Made by a program: the position numbers and the translations under genes. Shown here one piece after another: positions 1 to 8,892 of a stretch of 64,000 nt of DNA. Each line of letters opens with the position of its first letter. Position 1 is the stretch's first letter. The notes beneath the pieces were generated by a model, which did no database searches, was not told where the DNA came from, and worked only from the letters and a program-made list of their open reading frames with translations. The DNA comes from Chitinophagaceae bacterium (GTDB lineage Bacteria; Bacteroidota; Bacteroidia; Chitinophagales; UBA10324): NCBI GenBank assembly GCA_016704325.1, contig JADJAG010000006.1:186001-250000 (forward strand). Direction: 5' to 3'.

Positions 1-83
1 GGGCAATTTTTTAGTCGCATTTTACAATTCAAGAATTTCCAATCCGAGCTGTTAAATGCAGTGCATGTTGAAATCTGCATCGT

Positions 84-872
84 TTCAAAAGTAACTACTC
101 AGCCGACGGGAAAAATAGCACACGGATGACACGGATTTGATTGATCAGCACAGATTAAAACAATTTTGAGTTAATGCTCAATACAAGAACTGTTCTGATA
201 AAAGCAGCTTGAAAATGATCAGGTAAAAATTAAATCCGTAAAAATCCGGGGTGTACGACAAATCTAAATTGGTATTAGTGATAACATCCTCGAAGGATTT
301 TATTTAGCGCTAAGACACCAAGTCGCTAAGAAGAGGCGGAGGATCATCAGTGATTTTGTTTTTTGGCGACTTGGCATCTTTGTGGTGGTATTGCTTCGGT
401 GTTTCACCATGCAACGCCGCTTTGATTAACCGTCATTGCGAATCCCGCCAATATAATGTTTGAATTATCAAAGTCCCAATGGCGGGATGAAGCAATCCTC
501 TGATTAGAACCAATTAATAATTCAATAAGGGATTGTAGTATAGTAGTATATGGGGATTGCTTCGTCGTTCCTCCTCGCAATGACGCTTCGTGGTGGGGAT
601 TGCTTCGTCGTTTTACCTTACAATGACGTCCATGCAAATGCTTGATAATCATTACCCAAATTTTGAATTGCAATTCCAATTTAGCCTTTTACTTGAATAG
701 ACGTCATTCCATTTTTTTCCATTTTTTGAAATGGTTCTTACTCGCAATGACTAAAAATCAATATTGAACACACAATTTTCAATAACTAAATTGTTGTACA
801 CCCAAAATCCGTCCGATCAGTGTCATCCGTGTTCCATTTTGTATTTTCATCTGCTGAGTAGTTACTTTCAAA
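84..872. repeat. Intergenic mosaic framed by inverted repeats
   Basis: No convincing gene is present before base 945. A perfect 16-bp inverted repeat (aaagtaactactcagc at 88-103, its complement at 853-868) frames the stretch. Inside it lie further inverted pairs: a cacggatgacac-like segment near 119-135 and its complement near 818-835, and a gtgtacgacaaat-like segment near 250 and its complement near 785-802. The middle (about 410-650) carries copies of a 'cgcaatgacg / gattgcttcgtcgttc' repeat of the kind found between genes in many bacteria. A 'cgctaagacaccaagtcgctaag' type repeat lies at 307-331. The arrangement suggests nested repeat insertions or a decayed non-coding element. Confidence 0.6.
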
Positions 873-882
873 ATAAACTTGT

Positions 883-922
883 AACTAAAAAAGCCATTCC
901 AATTGGAACGGCTTTTTTAGTT
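883..922 (-). terminator. Rho-independent terminator of the coiled-coil gene
   Basis: An 18-bp stem with one mismatch and an aatt loop, bounded by A and T runs on both sides, lies 23 bp beyond the stop of the minus-strand gene at 945-1892. The symmetric A/T flanks mean it could work in either direction. Confidence 0.75.
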
Positions 923-944
923 ACATTTCAGAAATCTGATTGAA

Positions 945-1892
945 CTATTTCAATTCAAATTTTTGTGAGCTTAACAGGTAACCATCCTGGTAAACTTCAG
1001 CAGTATAGTTGCCTTTTACGTAAGGTGTTGTTTGCTGCCAGTAGGTACATACATTCTTAGCTTTCTGATCATAGTCAACTGTAGTAGAGGTGGTATACTG
1101 TCTTTGCTCTCCGCTACCGGTAACGATAAAAGTACCTGAACCGCTGCTTTGTACTGCCAGTGTAGTTCCTTCAGGGCTGATGATACGAACCAGGAATGTT
1201 TTTTCACCGGGATCAGCAACCTGATTTTCAGGAAGGTCAAAACACACTTTTAATTTTTCTGCTTTTTTGGCATTGTCAGTCTCTGATTCTTTACCACTTG
1301 ATTTTCCGCGAACTCCTATTGCCACCATGCTGGTAGGCTTTAATAAAGAAGCTATAGAAACTTTTTGAGACAAGGTCTGATTGGTACTCGACAACTGGGT
1401 ATTCATATTTATTTCGGAAGCCAGCGACTGTCCCAATGAATCATTCTTTGTGATGAGGATCTGGTTTTTGTCCTGAAGGTCTTTAATCTGCGCCATCAGG
1501 TCATTTACGGTATTCTGCATTCCATCCATCTGTTTTTTGTAATCTGCTTCCGTCACCTTCATCTTCTTCTTCATGGCATCCAGGTTAGATTTGAAACCCA
1601 TGAGTTCTTTCTCTTTTATTGCGATGATGCTATCCAGTTTGGAATTTTGCCCTTTGTAGGATTCAATATTTACGAGGGTTTCCTGGTATTTCATGTCAAG
1701 GTCAGCGATGCGGATACTGTCCATATTGGCTTCTTCGGTAAGAGCAAGTGACTGATTCTTAGTCTGGTAATATTTAACATAGAGGTAAATATTTATGCCC
1801 ACCAATAATAGGATCAGGATAATGTAAAAGATGGTTCTGTTGTTCTGTTTAGGCTGTTGATTCTCCGGCTGGTTTAATCTTACTTCTGACAT
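945..1892 (-). CDS. Membrane-anchored coiled-coil protein, function unknown
   Basis: A 315-residue protein with a short polar N-terminus, one membrane helix at about residues 21-39, a long heptad-rich coiled coil at about 45-175, and a C-terminal domain (about 185-315) rich in beta-strand-like sequence. That domain has two cysteines and no motif I recognise. The layout is like Bacteroidota conserved hypotheticals that databases often mislabel as SMC-like because of the coiled coil. It probably sits in the inner membrane with the coiled coil and C-domain in the periplasm. It is monocistronic, with its own promoter (1931-1960) and terminator (883-922). The ATG start is supported by the correctly spaced promoter about 40 bases upstream. 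Function is not known. Confidence 0.8.
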   Translation of the reverse strand: MSEVRLNQPENQQPKQNNRTIFYIILILLLVGINIYLYVKYYQTKNQSLALTEEANMDSIRIADLDMKYQETLVNIESYKGQNSKLDSIIAIKEKELMGFKSNLDAMKKKMKVTEADYKKQMDGMQNTVNDLMAQIKDLQDKNQILITKNDSLGQSLASEINMNTQLSSTNQTLSQKVSIASLLKPTSMVAIGVRGKSSGKESETDNAKKAEKLKVCFDLPENQVADPGEKTFLVRIISPEGTTLAVQSSGSGTFIVTGSGEQRQYTTSTTVDYDQKAKNVCTYWQQTTPYVKGNYTAEVYQDGYLLSSQKFELK

Positions 1893-1930
1893 ACTCTTGT
1901 ATTTTTAAGTTTAGAATAATTCACTGGTTA

Positions 1931-1960
1931 CAAAATTAGTACCGAAAATTTAGTAAGCAA
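1931..1960 (-). promoter_or_regulatory. Bacteroidota-type promoter for the coiled-coil gene
   Basis: Read on the minus strand: TTG (1958-1960), 19 bp, then TAATTTTG (1931-1938). This is a full match to the Bacteroidota sigma-A consensus TTG-N19-TAnnTTTG. Transcription would start near 1925, giving a leader of about 33 bases. A second -7-like box (TATATTTG, 1994-2001) lies further upstream without a clear -33 partner. Confidence 0.65.
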
Positions 1961-2279
1961 TTTTATATAACTCATAAAGTGCTATATTTCTTGCAAATAT
2001 AGGCTTAAAATAAGGAAAAGTAGTATGGAACTTAAGATTCAGGACAAATGGTCAGTTAATTGTGTAGCCTATGCTCCAACCGTTGATTAAGGGCCAATGA
2101 ATAGGCTCTGAAGATTGCAGAAGTACATTTAATGATAATTTGATGTCTGTTTGGCAACCTTCTGTTTTTTACAAATACCAATTGAATATCTTTCGTTAGA
2201 TATTCAATAATTATATTAAGAGTATTCTCAGTATACTAACGAAACATTGCCCGTTTGGGGAAATTATTAACCAATACGT

Positions 2280-2445
2280 TCACTACTCGCTTGCCGTCTA
2301 AAACTTCAAAGTCTTACATCTTGAATCTTGTGTCCTGCGTCTTACGTCTTACGTCTTACATCCTGCTTCTTATGTCCTGAGTCATGGTTCCTGGTTCCTG
2401 GTCTTAAGCCATACGTCCTGCGTCTTAATTCTCGGTTCTCCAATT
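2280..2445. repeat. Degenerate gtcttac/gtcctg short-period repeat
   Basis: The gap 1893-2480 contains no gene beyond the promoter of the minus-strand gene. Its right part is a degenerate tandem of a roughly 8-bp theme (cttacgtc, cttacatc, cctgcgtc, ggttcctg). The same theme recurs at about 5855-5915 and, in reverse orientation, at about 35730-35790, so it is a dispersed low-complexity family in this genome. The left part (about 2010-2280) shows nothing I can identify. Confidence 0.6.
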
Positions 2446-2480
2446 TATTTCCTGCTATTTTTATCTTCTAATCTCCATCA

Positions 2481-4244
2481 TTGGAAAACGACCTCCTGCT
2501 CGACGTCCGTAACCTGCAAACTACCTTTTCTTCCAATGGCCAAACGACTGTTGCAGTGGATCAGATCAGCTTTTCTCTGAACCGCGGAGAAACCGTCGGC
2601 ATCGTTGGAGAATCAGGTTCCGGAAAATCGGTGACTGCTTTATCGCTGATGCGTTTGATTCCACCACAGGGAAAAATTAACAAGGGTGAAGTTTATTTCA
2701 CCGGCCATGATGAAACGAAGGTGAACTTACTTGCACTTCCCGATAGGGAGATGCGCCAATACCGTGGCAAAGAGATTGCCATGATCTTCCAGGAACCCAT
2801 GACCTCTCTTAACCCGGTATTCACCTGTGGAAACCAGGTGATGGAGTCCATCTCGCTGCACCTGGGGGAACGTGCTGCGGAGGCAAAGGCACGCACTTTA
2901 GCCATGTTCGAAAAAGTTCAGTTAACGGATCCGCATCGGATTTTCCATGCTTATCCTCATCAGCTTTCAGGCGGACAAAAGCAACGGGTGATGATTGCCA
3001 TGGCTTTGAGCTGTAATCCATCCATATTAATTGCAGATGAGCCCACTACGGCCTTAGATGTTACGGTGCAAGCGAGGATATTGGAATTAATGGAGCAATT
3101 ACGCAGGGAATATGAGATGAGTATGCTCTTCATTACGCATGACCTGGGTGTAGTTGCTGAAGTCGCCGACCGGATATTGGTGATGTACAAAGGCCGCATT
3201 GTGGAGGAAGGTACTACAGAGGCCATTTTTTTAAACCCACAGCACCCTTATACGAAAGGATTATTAGCTTGTCGTCCGCCACTTAATAAAAGGTTACGCA
3301 GACTGCCGGTGATACAGGATTTTATGGTGGAATCGGAAGATGGAAGCATGAAGGACCTTCCCCCAAATCATGAATTATCATGGAAAGAGCTGGAAATCAG
3401 CGAAGCGATTGTTTCCGCGAGAATGCTCCAGCTCCAATCCACTGCACCATTGCTCAGGGTAAAGCATTTGAATGTTAGTTTTCCGGTGAAGAAAAATATT
3501 TTTGACAGCAGGAAGCATTATATCCACGCAGTAAATGACGTGTCGTTTGATGTGTATCCGGGAGAAACACTTGGACTGGTAGGTGAATCAGGTTGTGGTA
3601 AAACAACCATCGGCATGGCCATACTGCAATTGATCAGGCCGACTTCCGGTGACGTTTTTTTTGATGAAGTAAATTTAACAACGCTTGACAGTGAAGCGAT
3701 GAGAAAAATTCGCAGGCAGATGCAGATTATTTTCCAGGATCCTTATTCATCACTGAATCCACGCATCAAGGCAGGTGAAGCCATTCGTGAACCAATGAAA
3801 GTGCATGGCTTGTATGCGAATGATAAAGAGCGGAGTGAAAAAGTGATGGAACTGTTGAACAAAGTAAATTTGCCGTCTGCCGCGTATCACCGGTATCCGC
3901 ATGAGTTTTCAGGAGGACAAAGGCAGCGTATCTGTATTGCCCGCGCATTGGCATTGCGCCCGAAATTTATTGTTTGTGATGAATGTGTCTCCTCATTGGA
4001 TGTATCAATTCAGGCACAGGTGCTCAACCTGTTGATTCAACTGCGTGAAGAGTTTCAATTTACCTACATCTTCATTTCACATGATCTGTCCGTTGTAAAA
4101 TTCATGAGCGACCGCATGATGGTCATGAACAACGGCAGGATTGAAGAGTTGGGAAATGCCGATGAAATTTATCACCGTCCTGCTTCCGCCTATACGAAAA
4201 AACTAATCAGTGCCATTCCAAGAGGTAATCCCGGTCGGAGGTAA
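2481..4244 (+). CDS. ABC transporter ATP-binding protein, double NBD (Dpp/Opp type)
   Basis: A 587-residue protein with two complete ABC ATPase domains in one chain, like fused DppD-DppF or YejF/GsiA. NBD1 has Walker A GESGSGKS (43-50), signature LSGGQKQR and Walker B with D186-E187, followed by the oligopeptide-type C-terminal extension (QHPYTKGLL). NBD2 has Walker A GESGCGKT (368-375), signature FSGGQRQR and Walker B with D500-E501, then C502 where proline is usual. It should power uptake or export of peptides or a related solute. No permease or binding-protein gene is adjacent, so the partner must be elsewhere. Translation must start at TTG 2481, because an in-frame stop lies at 2469-2471. 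No Shine-Dalgarno site is seen. Confidence 0.93.
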   Translation: MENDLLLDVRNLQTTFSSNGQTTVAVDQISFSLNRGETVGIVGESGSGKSVTALSLMRLIPPQGKINKGEVYFTGHDETKVNLLALPDREMRQYRGKEIAMIFQEPMTSLNPVFTCGNQVMESISLHLGERAAEAKARTLAMFEKVQLTDPHRIFHAYPHQLSGGQKQRVMIAMALSCNPSILIADEPTTALDVTVQARILELMEQLRREYEMSMLFITHDLGVVAEVADRILVMYKGRIVEEGTTEAIFLNPQHPYTKGLLACRPPLNKRLRRLPVIQDFMVESEDGSMKDLPPNHELSWKELEISEAIVSARMLQLQSTAPLLRVKHLNVSFPVKKNIFDSRKHYIHAVNDVSFDVYPGETLGLVGESGCGKTTIGMAILQLIRPTSGDVFFDEVNLTTLDSEAMRKIRRQMQIIFQDPYSSLNPRIKAGEAIREPMKVHGLYANDKERSEKVMELLNKVNLPSAAYHRYPHEFSGGQRQRICIARALALRPKFIVCDECVSSLDVSIQAQVLNLLIQLREEFQFTYIFISHDLSVVKFMSDRMMVMNNGRIEELGNADEIYHRPASAYTKKLISAIPRGNPGRR

Positions 4245-4448
4245 ATAGTCGGAAGTAGTTGGTCGGAAGTCGGAAGTAATTAGTCGGAAGTCGGAAGTAA
4301 TTAGTCGGAAGTAGTTAGTCGGAAGTAAAGAGTCGGAAGTAGCAACTATCTCAGCTTGCCCAAAGCCATTCAGCCATTCAACCATTCAGCCATTCAGCCA
4401 TTCAGCCATTTAACAGTTTAACAATTTAACAATACAACCATCCAACCT
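4245..4448. repeat. Composite repeat: cggaagt tandem plus cattcagc/cattcaac tandem
   Basis: The gap between two convergent genes is entirely repeat. Bases 4245-4342 are a gtcggaagtaatta-type tandem. Bases 4343-4364 are a unique linker. Bases 4365-4448 are a ccattcagccattcaa-type tandem, the complement of the 8-bp unit at 5360-5647. The same composite, linker included, recurs in the opposite orientation at about 40130-40315. Confidence 0.85.
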
Positions 4449-4455
4449 CCAACCC

Positions 4456-5319
4456 CTACCTCCCCCTCATCTTCTCCCACATATCCCACAACTCATCCGG
4501 AATATTTTCCAAACCCGTAAACTGTCCTGCACCATGCAGCCATTCTCCGCCATCAAGTACCACTACTTCGCCATTCATGTATGCTGAATATTCAGATAGC
4601 ATATAAGCAGCGAGGTTTGCAAGTTCCTGGTGATCGCCATATCTACCCAGCGGTAATCGTTTCATCGGATCAACATACTGTTGTACTACCGGTGGGAACA
4701 GTCGGCTCCAGGCACCTTCTGTTGGAAAGGGCCCTGGTGCAATAGCATTGCAACGGATTTGTTTTCTGGCCCATTCTGCCGCCAACGATCTTGTGAGTGC
4801 TAGCACGCCACCTTTCGCCGCTGCAGACGGTGCTACATATCCTGAGCCCGTGAATGCATAAGTCGTTACAATATTCAGGATGTTGCCCGGTAGTTTATTT
4901 TCTATCCAATACTTTCCCAATGCCAATGAACAGTTGTAGGTTCCTTTCAACACAATATCTACTACCACATCAAACGCTTTGTGCGAAAGTCTTTCAGTAG
5001 GCATTACAAAGTTGCCTGCCGCATTGTTGAGCAATGCATCCACTTTTCCAAATTCATCTGTGCTCTTTTTTAACATCGCTTCCACCTCTTCATACTTGCG
5101 CACATCGCAGGCCACTGCCATTACTTTGTTTCCTGTTTCCTGTTCCATCTCCGCAGCGGTCTTCTGCAACACCTCCAATTTCCTGGAGGTAAGCACCAGC
5201 TTCGCGCCCAGTTGAGAACAGTAGGTGCCCATCGACTTACCAAGCCCGGTACCGCCACCGGTAATGATGATTACTTTGTCCTTCAAAGCCCCTTCTTTAA
5301 GCATGGGTTCTTTATACAT
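4456..5319 (-). CDS. 2,4-dienoyl-CoA reductase-like SDR (DECR1 type)
   Basis: A 287-residue short-chain dehydrogenase with the nucleotide motif GGGTGLG (21-27) and NAAGNF (99-104). The classical YxxxK is replaced by S165-xxx-K169, while Y154 sits 15 residues before K169. This is the spacing of the Tyr and Lys pair in mitochondrial DECR1. The context TTYAFTGSG, PSAAAK, SLAAEW and APGPFPTEGAWSRL also matches that family closely. The expected reaction is NADPH-dependent reduction of 2,4-dienoyl-CoA during beta-oxidation of unsaturated fatty acids in the cytoplasm. The start codon lies only 41 bases from the 36-copy 8-bp array at 5360-5647, so the array occupies or borders its promoter. Its 3' end faces the ABC gene across the composite repeat. 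Confidence 0.9.
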   Translation of the reverse strand: MYKEPMLKEGALKDKVIIITGGGTGLGKSMGTYCSQLGAKLVLTSRKLEVLQKTAAEMEQETGNKVMAVACDVRKYEEVEAMLKKSTDEFGKVDALLNNAAGNFVMPTERLSHKAFDVVVDIVLKGTYNCSLALGKYWIENKLPGNILNIVTTYAFTGSGYVAPSAAAKGGVLALTRSLAAEWARKQIRCNAIAPGPFPTEGAWSRLFPPVVQQYVDPMKRLPLGRYGDHQELANLAAYMLSEYSAYMNGEVVVLDGGEWLHGAGQFTGLENIPDELWDMWEKMRGR

Positions 5320-5359
5320 GAATTTGAAAATTTAGGTTTAAAGTTTGCGTTTTGGCTTC

Positions 5360-5647
5360 TTGAATGGTTGAATGGTTGAATGGTTGAATGGTTGAATGGT
5401 TGAATGGTTGAATGGTTGAATGGTTGAATGGTTGAATGGTTGAATGGTTGAATGGTTGAATGGTTGAATGGTTGAATGGTTGAATGGTTGAATGGTTGAA
5501 TGGTTGAATGGTTGAATGGTTGAATGGTTGAATGGTTGAATGGTTGAATGGTTGAATGGTTGAATGGTTGAATGGTTGAATGGTTGAATGGTTGAATGGT
5601 TGAATGGTTGAATGGTTGAATGGTTGAATGGTTGAATGGTTGAATGG
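5360..5647. repeat. Tandem array, 36 copies of the 8-bp unit ttgaatgg
   Basis: 36 successive identical copies of ttgaatgg (288 bp) run without a visible interruption, followed by half a unit. Imperfect related sequence continues to about 5702. Because the unit is 8 bp, all three frames stay open and give artificial proteins rich in TIQPFNHS. Such a perfect array is expected to be copy-number unstable by slippage. It lies in the 5' region of the reductase gene at 4456-5319. Confidence 0.97.
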
Positions 5648-5779
5648 TTGGAGCCTTGGGAGTGACAAGATATGTTAAAAATGTGAATGGCTGAATGGTT
5701 GGAAAAATTGAGCACAACGGTTTAGTTTATATGAAACTAAGAGAGAAGTACATTAATAGTATAAAGAAATGAATGCAAC

Positions 5780-5915
5780 AACTAACAGTTTAGCCATTTA
5801 ACCATTCAACTAAATAATTTTAAGAAATAAATACAACAATTAAACAGTTTAGCCTTGTTTCTTGGCTCTTGTGTCTTTAGTCTTACGTCTTACATCCTAC
5901 ATCCTAACTCCCATC
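5780..5915. repeat. Degenerate intergenic repeats (tttaaccattcaac, gtcttacgtcttac)
   Basis: Short copies of the 'agtttagccatttaaccattcaac' theme occur at about 5787-5812 and 5845-5854. They are followed by the gtcttacgtcttacatcc theme at about 5872-5908. Both recur elsewhere in the window (2280-2445, 35985-36120). No gene is seen here. Confidence 0.55.
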
Positions 5916-5925
5916 TCAACCCTCA

Positions 5926-6345
5926 CTACTTCAAAAGCGTTTGCGCAACTAACGGATGCTCGGGATTAATATCAATGGTTTGTTTCAGTGGTACTAAGAC
6001 GACATCAAGGTCTTCCATGGGAATTGATCCTAACAGGCATGGTGAATCGCCTGGAATTACCAATGCCCTGCACATCGTATTTCTGTTCTTAAAATTTACA
6101 ATTACCGGTCCCACTACTTCAAGTGTGGTAACAGTACCGTCTGCTAATTCAGCACTTTGGTAGCCAACATGACGAAAGCCCAGTTGCTGACGTATTGTTT
6201 GATTAATACATAACATATAAGCACCTTTATCTACGATGGCAGTAATGGTCATCTTCCGCACTTCATCTTCACGGATTCTCTTGTCGTCAACCCTTACCAG
6301 ATCGTCGGGATTTACAAGTTCTATTTGTGCTTTTATAATACCCAT
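5926..6345 (-). CDS. Clan AA retropepsin-like protein with altered DTG motif
   Basis: A 139-residue protein matching the small bacterial clan AA aspartic-protease-like family over its whole length (MGIIKAQIELVNPDDL at the start, LADGTVTTLEVVGPV in the middle, LLGSIPMEDLDVV and NPEHP near the end). These proteins carry one D-[T/S]-G and act as dimers, like retropepsin. Here the triad reads D39-K40-G41, in the context AIVDKGAYMLCIN, so the conserved hydroxyl residue is lysine. The substitution could abolish or change catalysis, although the catalytic aspartate remains. No signal peptide is seen, so it should be cytoplasmic. Neighbours give no functional hint. Family assignment is confident; activity is uncertain. 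Confidence 0.85.
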   Translation of the reverse strand: MGIIKAQIELVNPDDLVRVDDKRIREDEVRKMTITAIVDKGAYMLCINQTIRQQLGFRHVGYQSAELADGTVTTLEVVGPVIVNFKNRNTMCRALVIPGDSPCLLGSIPMEDLDVVLVPLKQTIDINPEHPLVAQTLLK

Positions 6346-6411
6346 TTGTATTTTGGTTTTGTTTAAAGATAAAAAACCAAAGTTACTTCTTATCCGGTAA
6401 GTTTGCTGCCG

Positions 6412-8880
6412 ATGTCCTCGTTAGCAAAGGTTGAAAACTGGTTCAGTCTGAAAGGATGGAAACCCTTTCCATTTCAGTATGAGGTATGGGAGAAATATGC
6501 TGCCGGTTATTCCGGCTTGCTGAATGCTCCAACGGGAAGCGGCAAGACCTTCGCACTCTGGATGCCGGCATTGATAGAATGGATGGAGCAGGGCCGGCGT
6601 ACCAAAGGGTTGCAATTACTTTGGATCACACCACTTAAAGCATTGGCAAAGGATATTCACCTGGCAGTGCAACAAGCCACTAAGGAACTCAACATTCCTT
6701 GGAAAGTAGAATTAAGGACAGGCGATGTTTCTGCAGCAAGGAAAAAAAAGCAATTGGAGAAATTGCCGGATGCATTAATTACCACGCCGGAAAGCCTGCA
6801 CCTGTTACTTGCCGCAGGGGATTCTGAAAAGCTTTTTTCTAATCTGAAAGTAATTGTTGCAGATGAATGGCATGAACTCTTCGGATCAAAACGTGGCGTG
6901 CTGGTGGAACTGGCATTGTCGAGATTAAAAAGCATAAAGCCCGGACTGAAGATTTGGGGTATCTCTGCTACTATTGGCAACCTGTCGCAATCAATCGAAG
7001 TTTTATTGGGAAATGATTTCAAAGGAAACCAATGTGAAGTGGTCGCGAAGATTAATAAGAAGATTACTATTCGCTCCATCATACCGGATGAAATCGAACG
7101 GTTTCCCTGGGCCGGTCATTTGGGAATAAAGTTGATTCCAAAGATTCTTCCGATACTGGAACAGAGCCGGTCAACTTTAATTTTTACCAACACACGCGGA
7201 CAAGCAGAAATATGGTACCAACAGTTATTGAATTATGCGCCTGATCTGGCCGGTACAATTGCCATTCACCATGGATCATTAAGTAAGGAAGTCAGGGCCT
7301 GGGTTGAAAGTGCATTGCACAACGATCGGTTGAAAGTAGTGGTGTGCACGTCATCACTCGACCTGGGTGTCGACTTTACACCGGTTGAGACCGTGATACA
7401 GGTAGGAAGCCCGAAAGGGGTTGCGCGTTTTCTGCAGCGCGCAGGCCGAAGCGGTCACCAGCCTGATGCGGAAAGTACTATCTATTTTGTTCCGACCCAT
7501 TCATTAGAGTTGATAGAAGGGGCTGCATTAAAAGAAGCGGTGGAGCAAAATATACTTGAAGACCGGATTCCTTATGTGAAACCTATTGATGTGTTGGTAC
7601 AGTATCTGGTGACGCTGGCAGTAGGCGATGGTTTCAGGTATCAGGAAACACTGAAAGAGATAAAGTCCACCTTTGCTTTTGCCGACCTAACAGAAGAAGA
7701 ATGGGACTGGGTATTGCAGTTTATCACTACCGGTGGTTCGGCGCTTGAGCATTACCAGGAGTTTTCAAAAGTGGAAGAGGCAGATGGTCTTTTTAAAGTG
7801 TATGATAAAAGAACCGCTTTGCGTCACCGCCTTTCTATCGGCACCATTGTAGCCGATGCCAGCATGTCGATCCGTTATCTCACCGGCGGGAACATTGGAA
7901 CCATTGAAGAATATTTTATTTCAAGGCTGAATCCCGGCGATGTATTTTGGTTTGCCGGCAAATGTTTGTCGCTCGTAAGGGTACGTGGCAATACGGCATA
8001 TGTGAGAAGAATAAAACCAACGAAAGGACAAATACCATCGTGGCAGGGAGGAAGAATGCCTTTGTCGTCACAGCTTTCTGCAATGATCCGCCGGAAAATT
8101 GATGAAGCGAAACATCACCGTGAGAAGGAAATAGAAATTAAAGTGTTGAAGCCCTTACTCGATTTGCAGGAGCAACGTTCTTTGCTTCCCGGCTTGAATG
8201 AATTTCTTATTGAGCAGCTTGAAACGGAGGAAGGACATCATTGCTTTTTCTTTCCTTTTGAAGGCAGGTTGGTGCATGAAGGCATGGCAGCTTTATTCGC
8301 ATATCGTATAGCACTCGTCAGGCCGATTACTTTTTCGATTGCCATGAATGATTATGGATTTGAGTTGCTTTCCGATGCACCTATTCCTTTGGAAGAAGCA
8401 ATTGCCCAGGATCTTTTTTCTACGGATGACCTGCTGGCCTATATACAGGCCAGCGTTAATGCAACTGAAATGGCCATGCGCCGTTTCCGGGAGGTAGCAC
8501 GCATAGCAGGATTGGTGTTCCAGGGCTTTCCCGGCAGACAGGAAAAGGAGCGGCACCTGCAGTCTTCCGCGCAATTGTTGTTCAAGGTATTTTCAGAATA
8601 TGATCCGAAAAATTTATTGCTCCGGCAATGCTACCAGGAGGTGCTGGATTTTCAATTGGAGGAATTGCGACTGAGAAAGGCATTGATGAGAATCAAGAAG
8701 CAGCAGGTGATCATCAAACGACCGGAAAAACCAACCCCTTTTGCATTTCCCATCATGGTTGACCGCATGCGCGAAAAACTGACCAGTGAAAAGCTGGAGG
8801 AGCGTGTAAAAAAAATGCAGTTGCATTTTGGAGATGAAAAAAGGAGTACATTATTGAAAAGCAAAAGGATAAACCGGTAA
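6412..8880 (+). CDS. Lhr-like DEXH helicase, ligase-associated DNA damage response type
   Basis: About 822 residues from ATG 6412 (an in-frame TTG at 6403 is also possible). A superfamily 2 helicase core shows the FPFQ region, Walker A APTGSGKT (39-46), the DEWH box, the SAT motif (ISATIG) and the C-terminal motif RFLQRAGRSGH. A long Lhr-type C-terminal region follows. It matches the bacterial Lhr-like helicases that lie beside an ATP-dependent ligase, an exonuclease and PdeM in DNA-repair clusters. It likely translocates 3'-5' on DNA and unwinds duplexes or hybrids. The downstream pdeM gene starts 12 bp after the stop and is probably co-transcribed. The ligase and exonuclease partners are not in this window. 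Confidence 0.92.
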   Translation: MSSLAKVENWFSLKGWKPFPFQYEVWEKYAAGYSGLLNAPTGSGKTFALWMPALIEWMEQGRRTKGLQLLWITPLKALAKDIHLAVQQATKELNIPWKVELRTGDVSAARKKKQLEKLPDALITTPESLHLLLAAGDSEKLFSNLKVIVADEWHELFGSKRGVLVELALSRLKSIKPGLKIWGISATIGNLSQSIEVLLGNDFKGNQCEVVAKINKKITIRSIIPDEIERFPWAGHLGIKLIPKILPILEQSRSTLIFTNTRGQAEIWYQQLLNYAPDLAGTIAIHHGSLSKEVRAWVESALHNDRLKVVVCTSSLDLGVDFTPVETVIQVGSPKGVARFLQRAGRSGHQPDAESTIYFVPTHSLELIEGAALKEAVEQNILEDRIPYVKPIDVLVQYLVTLAVGDGFRYQETLKEIKSTFAFADLTEEEWDWVLQFITTGGSALEHYQEFSKVEEADGLFKVYDKRTALRHRLSIGTIVADASMSIRYLTGGNIGTIEEYFISRLNPGDVFWFAGKCLSLVRVRGNTAYVRRIKPTKGQIPSWQGGRMPLSSQLSAMIRRKIDEAKHHREKEIEIKVLKPLLDLQEQRSLLPGLNEFLIEQLETEEGHHCFFFPFEGRLVHEGMAALFAYRIALVRPITFSIAMNDYGFELLSDAPIPLEEAIAQDLFSTDDLLAYIQASVNATEMAMRRFREVARIAGLVFQGFPGRQEKERHLQSSAQLLFKVFSEYDPKNLLLRQCYQEVLDFQLEELRLRKALMRIKKQQVIIKRPEKPTPFAFPIMVDRMREKLTSEKLEERVKKMQLHFGDEKRSTLLKSKRINR

Positions 8881-8892
8881 GTTGCTATACCA

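Noticed and set aside
404..679. A 91-codon minus-strand frame (LRGGTTKQSP-type)
   Set aside because: Its sequence is the translation of a common intergenic repeat, and it lies inside the inverted-repeat block.
4456..5319. SDR judged inactive because the YxxxK tyrosine is missing
   Set aside because: Y154 lies 15 residues before K169 as in DECR1, so the active site is the expected one for dienoyl-CoA reductases.
5283..5717. Three overlapping frames of up to 144 codons rich in TIQPFNHS
   Set aside because: They are translations of the 8-bp tandem array in different frames.
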